Assembly: GCA_029962745.1 (NCBI GenBank)
Contig: CM057165.1
Location: 25,696,319 to 25,760,318 of the forward strand
Origin: Echinometra lucunter
Taxonomy: Eukaryota; Echinodermata; Echinoidea; Camarodonta; Echinometridae
Direction of reading: 5' to 3'
Length of the DNA: 64,000 nucleotides
In this document: in pieces, positions 39,594 to 54,500 of the stretch
Layout of the letters: each line of letters starts with the position of its first letter
How positions within the stretch are numbered: position 1 is the stretch's first letter
Notes under the pieces: generated by a model
What the model was told of the DNA's origin: nothing
Seen by the model: only the letters and a program-made list of their open reading frames with translations
Databases searched by the model: none
Translations under genes and position numbers: made by a program

Positions 39594-42500
39594 AGAGGGA
39601 GGGTAAGAGGAAAAGAAAAAGAAAATAAAATAGAAAGCTACCATATTAAAAAGGATAATTGCACTCTTAAAATGCATCCATTTAACTAATCACTTGTGAA
39701 TTAAGCATACAAGATCCTACCTGTTTAATGAAAAGTTGACAAAATACCACCAGTTTTGATTGAAAGTGATAGAAAAGGATATTCCATTAGAAATATCTAG
39801 TCAATCTACCCTTGGTTGGATTGTCAAAGAATAACCTATCATCTTAATGGCAGTTGCAGCAAACCACCAGAACTGTCCCAGGTCCATAAAAATCACTCTA
39901 GTGAAAACGACCATTGGCCAGCACAAGGACAAAGAAAAACAAATAGGATTAATCTAAACCCTTCATATGAATGGCAGTTGGCCAATTTCTGAAAAATGAT
40001 ATTTTCTCACAGTGACTTTTATGTAATCAGTTTTTTCATGACAAATCTTGAATTAAAAAAGAAAAAGAGCTTTTCACCTTTCCAGTAGATTCTCTTCTCC
40101 CACAATTTGAACTACAGTGTATTAACATTTACATGTAGTACATCCTTTCTAATCTAAAACAAACAAACAAACAAAAAAGGAAAATGGTGCTGCACAGATG
40201 TCGATGCATCACATTTACACTTAAATTTAACCAAAAGTAGCGGAAGACATTCTATTCTCTGTTTTCAAAAACAAAAGAAGTCAAATGATGTCTGAAATGA
40301 AATACTGATATGCAGCAAGTATGTTACTATATCAAATTCTGCTAATGTTACATGTATTATATATCTCTTCTTCCAGGAATACATCAGCAGCTTACTACAT
40401 CTACAAATGAATGTAATGCTACTTTTTGTGCTGTATATTTATAGTTGAATTTAAATATACAAAATGAACTAAAACCTATGCCATACTTTCAAAATACTGG
40501 CAACTTTATGTGAATTATTTTTCTTTGTTGCTAAGTTCACGGTCTCCATAGAAGGTGTCAACATACCCAAAGTAGTGACTGTTCAATACACTGGTACAGT
40601 TGATAAGGAAATCCACTGCACATTATTGTAAATTCATTCAAAATGCATTGGAATGCTCCATCACTTTGTTGATGCCTATTTCATGTTTTTTAAGGGGAAA
40701 ATAAACATCAAGAAATGGCATTTAACAAATTGAATTATGACATTGGAAACCAGTGCCTTTATTCTGGGTATACCATGCATGATATTGAGTGACTAGAGAA
40801 AGAGCACCTATCCACATGATCAAGTTTATTTACATGGATATATTCATTGCCGCATTCAACATCCTCTACGAATGAACGCACAAGGAAAATTGCCTTTTGG
40901 ATTAAACATTTATTCAATTTGCCATATGCTAATGGTTTCATTCTGAAGGAGCTATTATTATTATGTAGCGGTTAATGGTTCCACTCAAGGGAAATCTTTT
41001 CTTATGCAGATGAAAAATACAAGTAATTTAAAGGTACAATATAGGTTCAGGTATGTGTGATTCAAAACTGAATTAATTTTTTTTTTTTTTTTTGAGGTGG
41101 GGGGGGGGGGGGCTTATATCATATGGTCTTCCTTCCCTGTTTTGAACAGGATTCTTTACATGTCTTTGCATGTACATTTGACTGTTTTATAGCCATATAT
41201 GCGATATAAACCAATATCCAAATAAAAGGGTATTTCATTAAAACCATCAAATGAAAGTGCTCTGGGAAAAGCCTATGGACTTTATGAACAAATACAGCAA
41301 AAATGCAAAAAGGGTATTTTATGAACAAATACAGCAATAATGCAAAAAGGGTTCAAAGTTTTCATAAAATGGATTCCAAGAACAATAGGGGAACGATGAT
41401 TTTTTTTTGCAGATTAAAACATTACCTTTCTTGAGAATTTCCAAATTTCTATTTTACAAAAATTAATTTACATGCTAAACACCAGACATTAACTTTCAAT
41501 CCATTGAAATAATCAAATAGTAATTTACAGTACAGCCTCAACAAACATCCATTCTGTAAAGTTGTCCCTTGTAATATCCTTTAATTAGCTTAAATATTGT
41601 GAAATCACCATTATAATCAATGTTATCTGTCATGCACCTACTCTAAGCCAAGTCTAACATTTATGAGAAACTGAGAAGAAACAAACTTGTTATCAATTTA
41701 CCTTGGAGAGATGCATCACTTTGGCAATTGCTTGTATAAAAATTGATCAATAAGTGAAATTGCATTTTGAAAGTTGTAATAAAAAAAGAACCCTTCCTGT
41801 ACCAAACTAACTTAAGTGAGAATCATTTTTTTTTCAAAAAACACATACAGTTTCATCCATTCCAAAAGAATTTGCAGAAAACTATGCATGATTTTTCCCC
41901 ATGTCAATATAAAAACCTAGGGGAATTTCTTCACCATCACACCAAATCAACAAAGTAAAGTGGTAGAGTAATTACATTCAAAGCCATTACCGAGCTAACA
42001 AATTGACAACATCAAAAAGGATCGCGACAAAAATAAGCCTCCCAAGCAATTTTCAAAGCCACTAACACAATTAGGAATGGTTTGTAATTGTACACTTCTT
42101 CCTAAATTATCCCTACTTATGGCAGCCTTCACAAAACAAATCTGAGAGGAAAACTGTGAAAACAAAATTTGGTAGTCAATTCTTTTGACAGTTGTATTCA
42201 TTCCAATTATAATCGTCTTTAGAGACATTTCTCTCCCTCTCATTTTTCTTTATGACAACACTGGCGGTTGGCTTGAGTCCTGCTTCCATTTGAACAGCAT
42301 GGGATGTAAATTGTTATGAAGACTATATAATGTAGAGAGAATTGCTATGGACGGGGCACCTCCCTCAAAAGAGACGAGAGATAAAGGAAGGAAATTTATT
42401 GGAGAAGTGCAGCAGCTCATTCACACCAGGGAAAATAAACATGAAATTTGTGCAATTCAAAGAAAGGTTGTGCAAGCTGTAATCAAGATAGCTTGCATAA

Positions 42501-45500
42501 TATTACAGCAAAAGGGGAGAAAGAAGAGAATTAAAGATTATAAACTGGTGATATCAGCAGGCACTAGCCAAAAAGCTCCTTATAGGAATTAATTTTTCAT
42601 TTATTGTTTACAGTGGTGATAAATCCTAATCATTTACTGAGTTTTAGTTCTCAAATATGCTCAAACGTCAATTTCAGTAAAATTAAGAATTTCCCTATAT
42701 TTTTTTTGTCTATTTGATATTCTGTAATACAACATTTGAGTTTTGTTAATAACATTCAGACAAGAAATTTTCATTCTTACATCATACTACTATACAGTAA
42801 ATTTGCTGGTCTGAATAGCTGAATTGGAATGATACATTTAGATATCTTGAGTTTTTATTAGAAATTTGCTTTATGCAAGAATTTTGTTTTGTATGATGCT
42901 CTGTTATACAACATTTCGTTATATGACATTCAGACTTGAAAACTATTCCATTATCATATTGCTATACAGTAAATGTGCTAGTCTGAATAGGGGTATTGGA
43001 CAAGCTATCTGACCTGGCAACGTCAAGAAGAGAGGGAAGGAGAATACTCTCCCATCTTTCTCCCAAAGGAATGACAGTAATCACAAATATTATTGTGGGT
43101 AAGCTGTTACTTCATGCCTTGGCACAGAGGGAAGAAGTTCCTATTGTCCACAGTGCTGCCCTAGGCTACTAAAGTATCCCCTGTTCCCATTCTATAAGAC
43201 ACTTGAATCATCATCATCATCTAACAAGCATCTTATCTCTCATACATCCCATTCCATTTACCACTCAAATCCTCTGGTGGCTGGAGGCTTATTAATTAAA
43301 AATATAGTTTGCTTTGCAAGGATATATATAAACTGTATCCTTATTTTCCTTTTACTTTTTGAGCTAAGTGCAGTTCATCCCTGGTCTAATTCCCTTGAAA
43401 ATTATTTTGATAAGATGGATGAAGCAAATTAGTAGATGGGTAAATATATATTTTGACAAATGAGATGTCCTTCCTTGTTCTCATTTTCATTGTTATCTAA
43501 TACTCTTTTCCTTTCTTTCAATTTTCTTTCTCTCTCCTCCCTTGCCTCCTTCTTTCTTTCTTTGTCTTGCCATGACTATTTACCCCTCCCCCTCCTTTCT
43601 TTATCCTTTTCTCCACTTTCTTTCTCATTCTCTCAATTTTGTCTCATCTATTTTTCACAATATAAAAGTTCAATATCTAGTCTCTACTTCTATAATATAC
43701 TGATTTGATAATTTGTGTATAGGCATGATTCAAATGAAACCTAACAAATCAAAACTGTACAAAAGAACTAATTATGGATCAGCATAAATTCAGCAGGGAT
43801 GCACTGTACCCAGCTTGATCTTGACTGCACTTTTTCTAGCATGAAACCCAATCCATCCACCTACAATCTTAAAAAAAAAAAATCCTGAACACGTCCATGA
43901 ATATATTAATTCCTTAATCATGCTAATCCCTTACAATCCTTTTTTTTCCTTTCCCTCTGCAAACAAACCATTTATATCCCAACCAATTACAGTTATTGGT
44001 ACGAACAATTTAGGGACGTCGGTGTGATGGTTTCCGCACGAGCGCCGGTCCTGTACCTTTGACTGTATCACAAATGGGGGTTGCGCTACGCACGAGAGAC
44101 CTCTATTCAACGTTAAACAATGTCCTCTGAGCATGCACAAAGGACCACCAATCTCTAAATGTTTTTTCTATTCTTTTCCTCTCCATACTAGAATAACACA
44201 GGCTCAAACACCAGCCCATTTTACATCATAAGAATAAATATCAGCTTGGATAATAGGAGCTGTAAGCATCAGCCATTAGCATATTACTTGTTAAAACCAA
44301 TCACTACTTGTCCTCTAAAGTGATGTACGTGTCAATTTCAAATCAAATAAATTGCTTTTGATGTGGAATGACCCTGAATGTTTGCCAATGCATCTTTTAC
44401 GACTCAGCCAATCGCATCGTGTCACCCTCATAGTGCAGATTTCCATCAAGAAGCACTGTTCATTTTTAATCACTTGTAATCTATCACTCTCAACCACACT
44501 TTGAAGAATTCTAGGCAAGGACAGCCTACAACGCTCAATCAGCCGAATCAAATAATTTCAATTACTCTCACTCTGATTTTTATTAATCCATCCTCCCTTT
44601 GACTCCATATTTGATGAGCTAATTGTCTGTAATCTGCCAGACTCAATTGATATCATTTCTATAGAGAGGCTCCAAACAATGAAAATAAAAAAGCTGTTCA
44701 AAAGTATTGATGATATTAGTTGATGAGGCTGTCAGGAGTTTGATATAAAAGACCAAGGATAAACTAAACAAAACGTATCCTATTAGCTAGAGTGTTTGCA
44801 GGTTTTATTGTCTTTTATTGAAGAAATAATTAATAGCGATAATGCCAAAAAGCATTCCATGGTCGAAGGCATTTTGAGGAAAGATGAAATAGTCATGGCA
44901 AGGTGATCAGACTCTTTACTTTCACCAAAGAGTAGTGTTACTAAAACATTCTCCATCATCGATGCGAGCAGGTAAAACATTCACTTTTCAACACAATAAT
45001 CAATCAGTGATTACAGGTCTATCTTCACTCTTTTCTTATAATACTGGCAAATTTCTGAACATGTTACTCACATAAGATTTCATGAACACCTGCTCTTGAT
45101 GAGGGCTATTGTTTTTATAATTCCTATTGGTACAACAATGTTTTATAACATAAGATTGTATCACTTACTGTATAAGCTGAAATTTTCGCGGTGGTTTAAT
45201 TTTCACTAATTTCGCGATGATGTCCTCGCCAAAATTTCCACTCAGTAAAATGCCTATACACTTGTGTAGAAATATCTTTTAAAACGTGAAAATAATAACT
45301 CGCTAATATGTCAAACTTGTCTCAAATCGCTAAAATATCTGTATGCCAAAATATTAGCTTATACAGTATGACTGCACCGAGGATTTCAAGGAAAAAAATA
45401 GGACCCTTCATCACAGGGTTGGCAATTTCCCGGGAAATATAGGTATTTCCCGGACGGGTGGGAAATACTGGGAAATACATGGTCAGTATGTGGGCCATAT

Positions 45501-48500
45501 ACCTCAATGTGTAGTATACCAGCATGTTGTGTGGCTTCTTAGGTTGTGTACCTTGACAGATGACTGTAAATGCTAATTTGAACAACTTCATATTCAATAT
45601 GTCAGAAATCCTTTTAAAGTTATATTAGAAAACATTTATAATGGTTGGTGGCGCTATTTGAAGTACTTTTTTCGTAAAATCATATGCCAAATTTGACAGC
45701 TTTAATCTTATGAAACATCTGCATGGACACATGACCCCCTCTCCGGACATTAGACATGAATTAGCATTTATATCAATACTGTGATTATGATTAAATCTAA
45801 ATCTTTTCATTACACTTCAAGTGTTTGCAGCTGATGGTTTCCATAACTCATTGGTTTGTTAAGACATAAATTGTTTGTTATGCAGTAAAACAATAGGGTT
45901 TAATTGCAATTTTAATACGAAATTCAAATCTAACTGTAGTACACCAGTTTCTTCTATTGATCAAATATCACTTGGTGGCTGATCTTGCCTTTTAGTTTTT
46001 CTCAACCTTTTGCTGAATTTACAGATGATTTGTTTTTGGATTATTTTCCAGCAATCCCCAGTATTTTCCAGACATTATAGTGCAAAATCCATGTATGTAT
46101 ATGACCCTTAACATAGCTTGCCATATTCTCATTAATGTGTACATTTTGGCCCAATTCAGTGGTGAAAAATATTCACTCTGAGGTATTTCCAAGTATTTAC
46201 CAGCTATTGCTTTAACACAGCCCCAAAGCCATAAGCATATAGTGTACCCATATACATTGTATATGTAAAGCTATTGTATGATCCCCTACCTTAAAAAAAG
46301 TCACCTTTTCTTGGCTGTAGGTATTAATCTTGTCTTTTTCTCTATAATGTATACATTTTAATGCAATTTACTGATGGGCAATATTGTTTTAGGAGGATTC
46401 CCAGTATTTCCCGTTTTCGTCCAAATTTGCTAGGCGGTATTTACCAGTAAATACCAGTATTTACCGCCCGGTATTTCCAGCCCCGGTATTTACCAGCCAA
46501 CCCTGCTTCATCATGTCTCAAATGATTCTTGAGCTTTTGCATTAACGAAAGAAAAGGACGGATGGACAAAGGACAGATGGATGGACAGACAACCAGAAAA
46601 CATAATGTCTTTGGCACCAATTTTTGTGGGAGAAGGCATAAAAATAGGTATGGATACAATGAGTAAAGCTCAGTATGGGTGTAGAATGGTGAAAAAGCAT
46701 GGGGATATTGTATCATCAAAGCCAACTTTTCAAGTGAACAATGCATCATTACCATAATGAATACCATTTTGGAGAAAACAATGGCCTAATTTCTCAAATA
46801 AAAAATACAAGTACTTGAAAAAGTCAAACTCTCTCCATTAACCCATTTTCTTTTCTTGTGAATAATAGGGCACTAATGCATCTAAGAGTAGAATCTCACT
46901 ATTACTGATGATACGGTGGACTAAAAATAATCAAATAGGTAATTAATTTCATATCCTACAGATTCACTTAACTAATTGATCCTTTAAATAATGAACATCT
47001 TGTATGCGAAACATTAAATTATTAGTGTATTTTAAACAAAACCCCTAGCGCGTAAATCTGAACATCTATAACTACAATGGCTACATCAATTCACATTCAA
47101 ATCGTGTCAAACAAAGGTTATTTCTGATGCTAAATTGATTAAAATTCTCCATAACACAGGGAAGTGGTCTATTGTAAAAGCATGCATTTTTAAGCACAAC
47201 CATTGTACATATTCAATTTCAAACAACCTTCTAAAGGATAATGCAATTGCTTGTTTCCATTTTCTCTACAGTTTTTGGCCATTATCATATTGCTAATTCT
47301 TTATTAACAAAGACCTTTGATTACTTTCAAATGAATCTCAAAACCGAGAATGGTATTTCTGATCAGCTTTTTAATACTGCATGAATCACCTAGATGCATT
47401 TCATTTATGTTACATCAAATCAAATACTGACAGGATATTCAAGAGAATTTAAAACATATGTCACAAATCTTTGCCACTTTGGCACCATGGATGACAAATT
47501 ATGTTAACTACTTCGGATATTATACTAAAGGACTAATAAACTCTAAATTTTCTCATCTGAAATGGCTACAAGTACATTTTCATGTGCTGTGAAATTTGTT
47601 CTCAAGGAAGGCAATTCTGGCCTAATCTAAAATCAAAATAATGCATTGAATTCCAAAAATCACTCTAGAGGATTTCAATGGTTAAATGGTTGGTTGTTGC
47701 TATAAGAAATGTAACTCAAAGCAAGACCTGCATATCCACAGAATTTAGAAAATCAGCCTAACAATTTTTTGAAAATTTTATAAATCTTTATATCTTTTTT
47801 CTGCAGACCTATGTCAAATTTAATGATTATTTAAAAAGAAGTTTTAATGATTTTTAAAAAAGACACAAAGAAAAAAAAAAACCCTCATGATGTGTGGGCA
47901 TATTTCAATCTTGCCAAAAAAAAAGAACTTATATAAAACATGTCAGTCTTCCTTAGTTTAGGATCCACAGCTCATATTGTAACTCAACAAAAACAACAAA
48001 TGTACCACCACCACCACCACAACAACAACAATCATAGGAAGCAAAACACAAAGAAAAACACACTTACAAATGAGAAAAATGCGAGTGTATAGCAAAAAAA
48101 AAATTAATAATAATAAAAAAAAGAAATGCTTACTGTTTTCTCTTGGTGCCCCTTGCACTTCTGTTGCCTATTCTGTTATTGATGTTAGAGGGCGCTTCTC
48201 TTAGTCCAAAGCTCTTAGCAGTATGACCAAGGTGAAGCTTCTTGATGTGTAGGATGTGTTTGAGGGATGATGGGTATGTGGCATAGGCTCGGATGAATGA
48301 GTGGAATGCTGTTTGGAAAGATATTAAGAATACATGTAATCATTCATCCAAGTTATGTTTTGGTAAGGAAATCAAAGTGCATATCAACAGAGTTAGATGG
48401 GGGCAGGGGAAGGGAGGGATCCCCCCAAATTTCCCAATGGTGAAAAGCTATAACTGACTGATTTTACATACTTTTGGGCTACTTATTTTTTCTTATATTT

Positions 48501-51500
48501 CTCTGCCAGTCATTTCCATAAGAGATGAATATGCCCCTTGTTCTCTTGGATCAACAGAACAACAGAACTCCCCTCCACCAGCAAAAAGGAAGGGAATTTT
48601 AATCTCTTTACCCTATTAATGTAAAAAAAAAAAAAAAAAAAAAATGTCAAGAAAGTCTTCTTCTTGTTGAATATGAACACAATATTTGACTTCGTGTTAG
48701 ATTTCAAATGAAATGTGTACTATGTGAAAAAGAATCTGAGTATTTGTACTTGTTCATGTGTAATTTCCAGTGTAACTATCATATAGTACAAAGAAGCAGC
48801 AGAAAGAAATGAAAGTATGCCATTTATAATTCCAACTGCATAGTTTTATCAAATAATTAAACATTCAAACACACCAAAGACCACAGAATGATCAAATGAG
48901 ATAAGAAAATCTTATCTCTTTCTCCTATGGGCAGCCCAACGATTACCTTTCCTAGCTTGCTGTGTATGTGCTGTGTTACTGAGTATGTGATTCTCGTATC
49001 GTAGCTGAAGGTTGGTTGCTGCCTCCTCTACAGATCGCTGCATTTGACCTTTGAACTGGCCATGGATGAAATCTTGAGCTTCAGAGGTCATTAAGCTGGA
49101 TAGGATGTCATCTAGCGGCTGCTCTGTGATTCTATTAAAGGTAAACAAGACACAAATCTTGTTTACTACCTTGTAACAAGCCGACTGATGCAACCTATAT
49201 GTTCTATAGCCAATTGATCTACTACCAGTTGGTCTAATTGCCAGATTGTCTAACACCACCATGGCTTAACCCATTGGTTTACTATCATGTTGATCTAATT
49301 GCCTTTTGGTCCAATCATCACATGGTCTAATACCCACTTGGGCTAATTGTCATTTTGTCTAATGATCAAATGGTCTAATTGCCACTTCGTCTACTTAGTT
49401 TTCCTCATTTTGTCTAATGACTATTTGGTCTATTACCAGTTCGTCCAATCAGAGAGACTAAGTGGTGTTCGACAGTTCAACTAAGTGGGTATTGGACGAA
49501 GTGGGCATAGCCTAACTGTAAATTAGACAAAATGGTAAATGGACTAAGTGGTAATTAGACCAAATGGTTATTAGACAAACTGGTTGTAGACGAAATAGGA
49601 TTAGACGGTGTGAGATGAGACAAAAAGGGCATTAAACAAAGTGGGAGTAGACCAAGTGACAATTCATCTATATTTTGTCATTCATAAGGAGGCCTATATT
49701 TGATCAATGACTAGGATAACTATGTGGTTCATCTAGCCCCCCTTCCCCCCCCCCCCCTTACAAAGCCTACTATTCTGCCTTGAGCGTTTCTATGAAAAAG
49801 GCCCTTCTTAATACAGTGAAACCTGCCAATAAGGGTCGCCCAGGGGAGACAAGAAAAATGGCCTTTATTAGCAGGTGGTCCTTATGTAAGGGTCCTTTGA
49901 TACATGTTTCAACAGAAAAATTATTCACAGAGAAACAAAAATTGTGGTTTTGTGGTTGCTAATGCAGATTTGACTGTATTGCATAATGTAAAATCCCCTA
50001 CTAGTTAAAAGCACTTATGAGGGAACACAGATATTTACAACAACAAAAAAATACACACAAAAAGAATATGCACTGGGTCTTTATCAACCCGTCGCATATG
50101 GGAAATGGGTGGCCCCTGCATTGAGTCCATGGGGATTACAGACTTCAGTGGTCAATGGGTTAAGACATCAACTCTGAACTTTCACATTCTCCCGACAGCA
50201 ATAACTGCAGTATGTCTGTAACTGCTACCTAGAAACTTTTACTAGCTCTTAGTGGTATCAATGAATTGTGATGAATAAATTAAAGAATCAATCTTCATAT
50301 ATTCATAAAGTCTTCATGCCAAAGTGGAGGAGGCTATTAACCCATTCATGACAGGAATTATTTAAAGCCTAATTTGATCAGCTTTTATTCTTCAAATTGG
50401 CAACACCAACATTTTTCTTTTATTGCTACATTTTTCTTATGAAATGTCATATATCTGAAATAAATATAAATTGACAGAATGTATGATGAGAAGTCATAAA
50501 GTTGCCAATTTGCAGGGGAAAACAGTAATTTAAAACTTTCCATCGCATTGCCAATTAAAGGATTTTGATCTTTATTTTCCTTTAAAAAATGTCAGCATCA
50601 AACAAAATATTGATGCAACAAAAATGGACACAGTATATGTAGAGTTTTTTGCTCCTTCTACTCATGTATTTGGTATGATTTTTAGGGCTCTGCATCAGAA
50701 GTTATTAGACCAAACCACAAAATGTGGACCCTCTGTCATGAATGGGTTAAGATGACAGGAAGCATCTATTTCAACACACTTGTATATAAAGCTCACCTAA
50801 TTTGCTGTTCTTCTAGTACCCTGATGTATTCTACTTCTGACGGAGCTAGGAAGAGAAGAGCTTGTCCTTCTTTACCGATACGAGCTGTCCGTCCAACACG
50901 GTGTACATAATCAGCTGCTGAACCGGGGATGTTGTACTGAAATCAGAAAACAAAGAGGGAGACACACTGCACTTTTCCACTTATGTATTCATTACAGGTA
51001 TACCGGAACTGTGAGACAGGACAAGGATTGGGGGCAGAGCGCTATAAGCAAACAATGATCTCCCTCCCCTTTTCTAGTGCAAGTTATTCAAATATAGATT
51101 AGTTAATTCTACATGTATGTGTATACATTTAGTAATATATTCTAGAAAATTTTAAGTCTTTCTCACCTGTACAATCCACTTAACTTTTGGCAGATCTAAC
51201 CCCCTTGCAGCAACATCCTGTAAAGAAAAAAAAAACCAAGATGTAATATATCTTTCAAACATTCTTATTTCCATTTCAATTCAAACAAACAGGTGTTATT
51301 AGACAAAATGAGAGGTACTGATTCCCTTATCCCTCTTCCCAAATGATTTCATTACTGATCATTATAGCAAATCCATTAATATGGTAGAGATATAATGTAG
51401 CAAGAACATGAGTGATAAGACACAGTAAACCACAGATTACATACTTGCTGAGAAACACTCACAACTGACTCAAGCAAGTGCCCATATATTGTAACAAAAT

Positions 51501-54500
51501 GGAATGATCAATACATATCCAAAGGAGGTGCTTCTTGTATTATGTTTAGCAAGTATATATGAAATATGTCAGTTATGGTACAATCGGAGGAAGACTTACT
51601 GTGCATAAGAGAAGGCCTTTCTGTGCTTCACTGAATGCATGAAACATCTTTATCCTTTCCTACAGGAGAAATACAGTTTTTAAAAAAAATGATGACTTCA
51701 TTACATCAGGGCATAACTGAAACTATTGGACCATCACAAACTTAATATTCCTTATTATTATCTATATAGGGCATTTTAGCGGCGCATTAAAAACACATAT
51801 TTCATGTCTGCATGATTTGTCTGTGCAATATCAGAGCATATTGTATAAAACGCCAAATTCCCCATAGGCTCATGTACAAATTTGCCGTGCAATATTATGC
51901 GATATTGCATGGTCTCTTCGCGTGCGCGCAATAAAACAAACATGCGCAATCAGAATTACAATGCGCGGATACGCAATACACGCAATGCACAAACGACACT
52001 TTGATGACGTCATAAAGAGGTAAGTCAAACTTGTGTGATCAAAATAAACGTACGATGGGGACCCTTTTTAGTTGCTGGAATGACATTTATTAAATTTTAA
52101 ATCCCTTTCCTGTTGGGTATAGATAATAATAATTATATTGGATGGCTTTATTTCATGGAATACCAGGAATATTCCACTCGTTAGGCTCAATATTGCACTC
52201 ATCTTCGATTCGTGCAATATTGGCCCTAATTCGTGGAATATTCTATGGTATCCCATTCAGAGCCATCCAATATAATATAATTATAAAACAGGTTCAAGGA
52301 TGTAGCCAATAGCGAGTGCGTATGCATGTCACGTGTTCATGCTTTAATTCTACGCAACCTTCCAGCCGTGCATTTTTTGTGCAGCACTGTGCATTTTGGA
52401 TGCATCACTTTACCTCTAGTGCATAAAAACTGAGACGCGCGCCATGAAGTACGCGTTCTTTCTAGAAGTCTATCACAGTGATTCTGATGCGCTTAATTAC
52501 TCAGGGGTGCATCACACTGGCTACGCTTGTGATGTCATAAGAGAAAGCAGATGTTGCCTCCTTGTCTGTGCGATCTGAGGAACTTTGGAGCGGTTTTAAC
52601 AAATTTTCCACTACAAAGTCATACTGCCGACCCATTTTATAAAACAAATAATGCACAGATTTAAATTCGTGATGTTAGTGGCGATGCAGGCATCTCGGGT
52701 ATTTACAATATTATGCAAAAGCACTCGGCGCAAGCGCCCCGTGCTAGTCGCACATTGTAAATACCCTCGAGTGCGCTGCATCGCCACTAACACACTCACA
52801 TCTGTACATTATTTGTATATTAACACATTTCCACAGAACTGACTCAAAATGTTCTAAGTAGTGATAAGTTTTTAAAAGGAAATATTGATTTCTTTCATTT
52901 CATTAATGCCAAAAAAGGAATACTGAAGATTATACTTCATATATCATAAGAATACCTTAATTCTATAAAGGAAAAACTCACCTCTTGAGACATATTGCCA
53001 TGAAGCTTGAATAAAGGCACTCCCTCCTTCTTTGATGTTGTCCCATCCTCTCTGAGAGTGGAGCATCCCTTGCAGCTTTGGAAGAGTGTGTAATGAAAGT
53101 CGACTGATTCACAACTTGAGAGGAAGACCAGCATCTTGCATCCAGAGGGACCCTAACCGTATCAATAAATTGATTGAAAAGTCAACATGATCCATGACCC
53201 TACATATGTTCCAAGACAGTCATGGCAGCACATTTCTAAAAATGCTTGCACTTACTGGAGAATTCCAAAGACTTTGGCCAAGACATATTACTTCCAAATA
53301 TTCCCTTATCCATCTGTCCAACAAGTAAATATTTCATGCAAACTTGTACATTTTTGTTGTGAATCACATATCCTTAATTTCATTACATAACACACATTCA
53401 TTTATTCCTTCCTCAAATAATATCCATACATTAATGAAAGAGATACCTATCCACTTGTGACTAATAAGTTTATTCAGAACTTGAAAATGCACTGTCACTG
53501 TGATAGAAAGCCCTTGCTATTCCAGGCTTCTTTGTATCTCCTGGTATGATCAATGATATCATAAAACACATAAATGAATAAATCGTCTGTTGGGAGCCAG
53601 AAGAGCATTAACTCATATGCTTTGAGACATAGACCTCTTTTAAAAAGGTCAAAAATCAAATGCGGTGCCAAATGCAGGGCCAATTTCAGCCCAGCTCTGG
53701 AGGTAGTCTTGGCCGCGGCCAGTTTTGATGTAAACGTGGAGCGGGGCCAAATGCGGGGCCATCTTCCGTTTTCAATGACGTCATAAAGCCACTATTGTAG
53801 GATTACAAACTGGGCGCGCGGGGATAAAAAAGGCTTTGTCAAATTGTAGAGCGCTCCTACGATGAAACTTTGAAAGGATCTAGATACAGGCCGTGGCCAC
53901 GGTCCCGGTGTAAACGCACAAAATTGCGCAGCCGGGCCGGGGCCGGGCCTTGGCCGCTTGGTGTCTTTGGGTCTTGGTTAATGCCTTTCCTGCTCTGAAT
54001 AGACGAAATATTGTAAAATTGTGCATTGTTCACCTTACTTTCCTGCATACCTTAAATCTGCCTGCTAGGAGTGCTGTAAGGGCCACCAATCTTAGTTTAC
54101 TAGGTACAATCACAAACTGCTGCTTCAAACGTTCTGGTACAGTGAACATCTCTGCATCCTCACTCACTCCTTCACCAACCTCACTAGTTTGTGACTCAGT
54201 CTTCACAGAACTTTGCTTCCCTTCTCTTGTAGATGGAGCCGACTTTGGATTGGTGGATGACGGTAGGTCTGATTGATTTTTGGCGACATCGATGAAGACA
54301 GGATCCTTGAGTGTGATGTTGGCAAGTCGTTTCACACCTGGTGAAAGGTCATGAAAAGTACAACTGAGACTTCCCCTACTTTCATTTTCTTTCTTGGAAT
54401 ACCACCAACTCAGCTCTTGTAGATAACAGCAACAGTATCTTTGCTGGAACAATGCTTACTGCACATGTGTATTCACTTTCTGCATATATCACATTTAATC

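Larger units (their letters stand above)
34481..48133 (-). other. DDX31: DDX31 last intron (13.65 kb)
   Basis: This is by far the largest intron in the gene; all others are 0.3-1.7 kb. It contains microsatellites, tandem duplications, a TA-flanked MITE, a hAT-type element and several repeat-free blocks flagged as candidate regulatory DNA. No additional DDX31 exon was recognised inside it, although a very short one could be missed. Confidence 0.65.

Noticed and set aside
48912..49262. 116-residue minus-strand frame read as one exon
   Set aside because: Only 49131-48947 matches the DDX31 family with correct phases; the N-terminal part is the palindromic word array and the last 12 codons lie past the donor.
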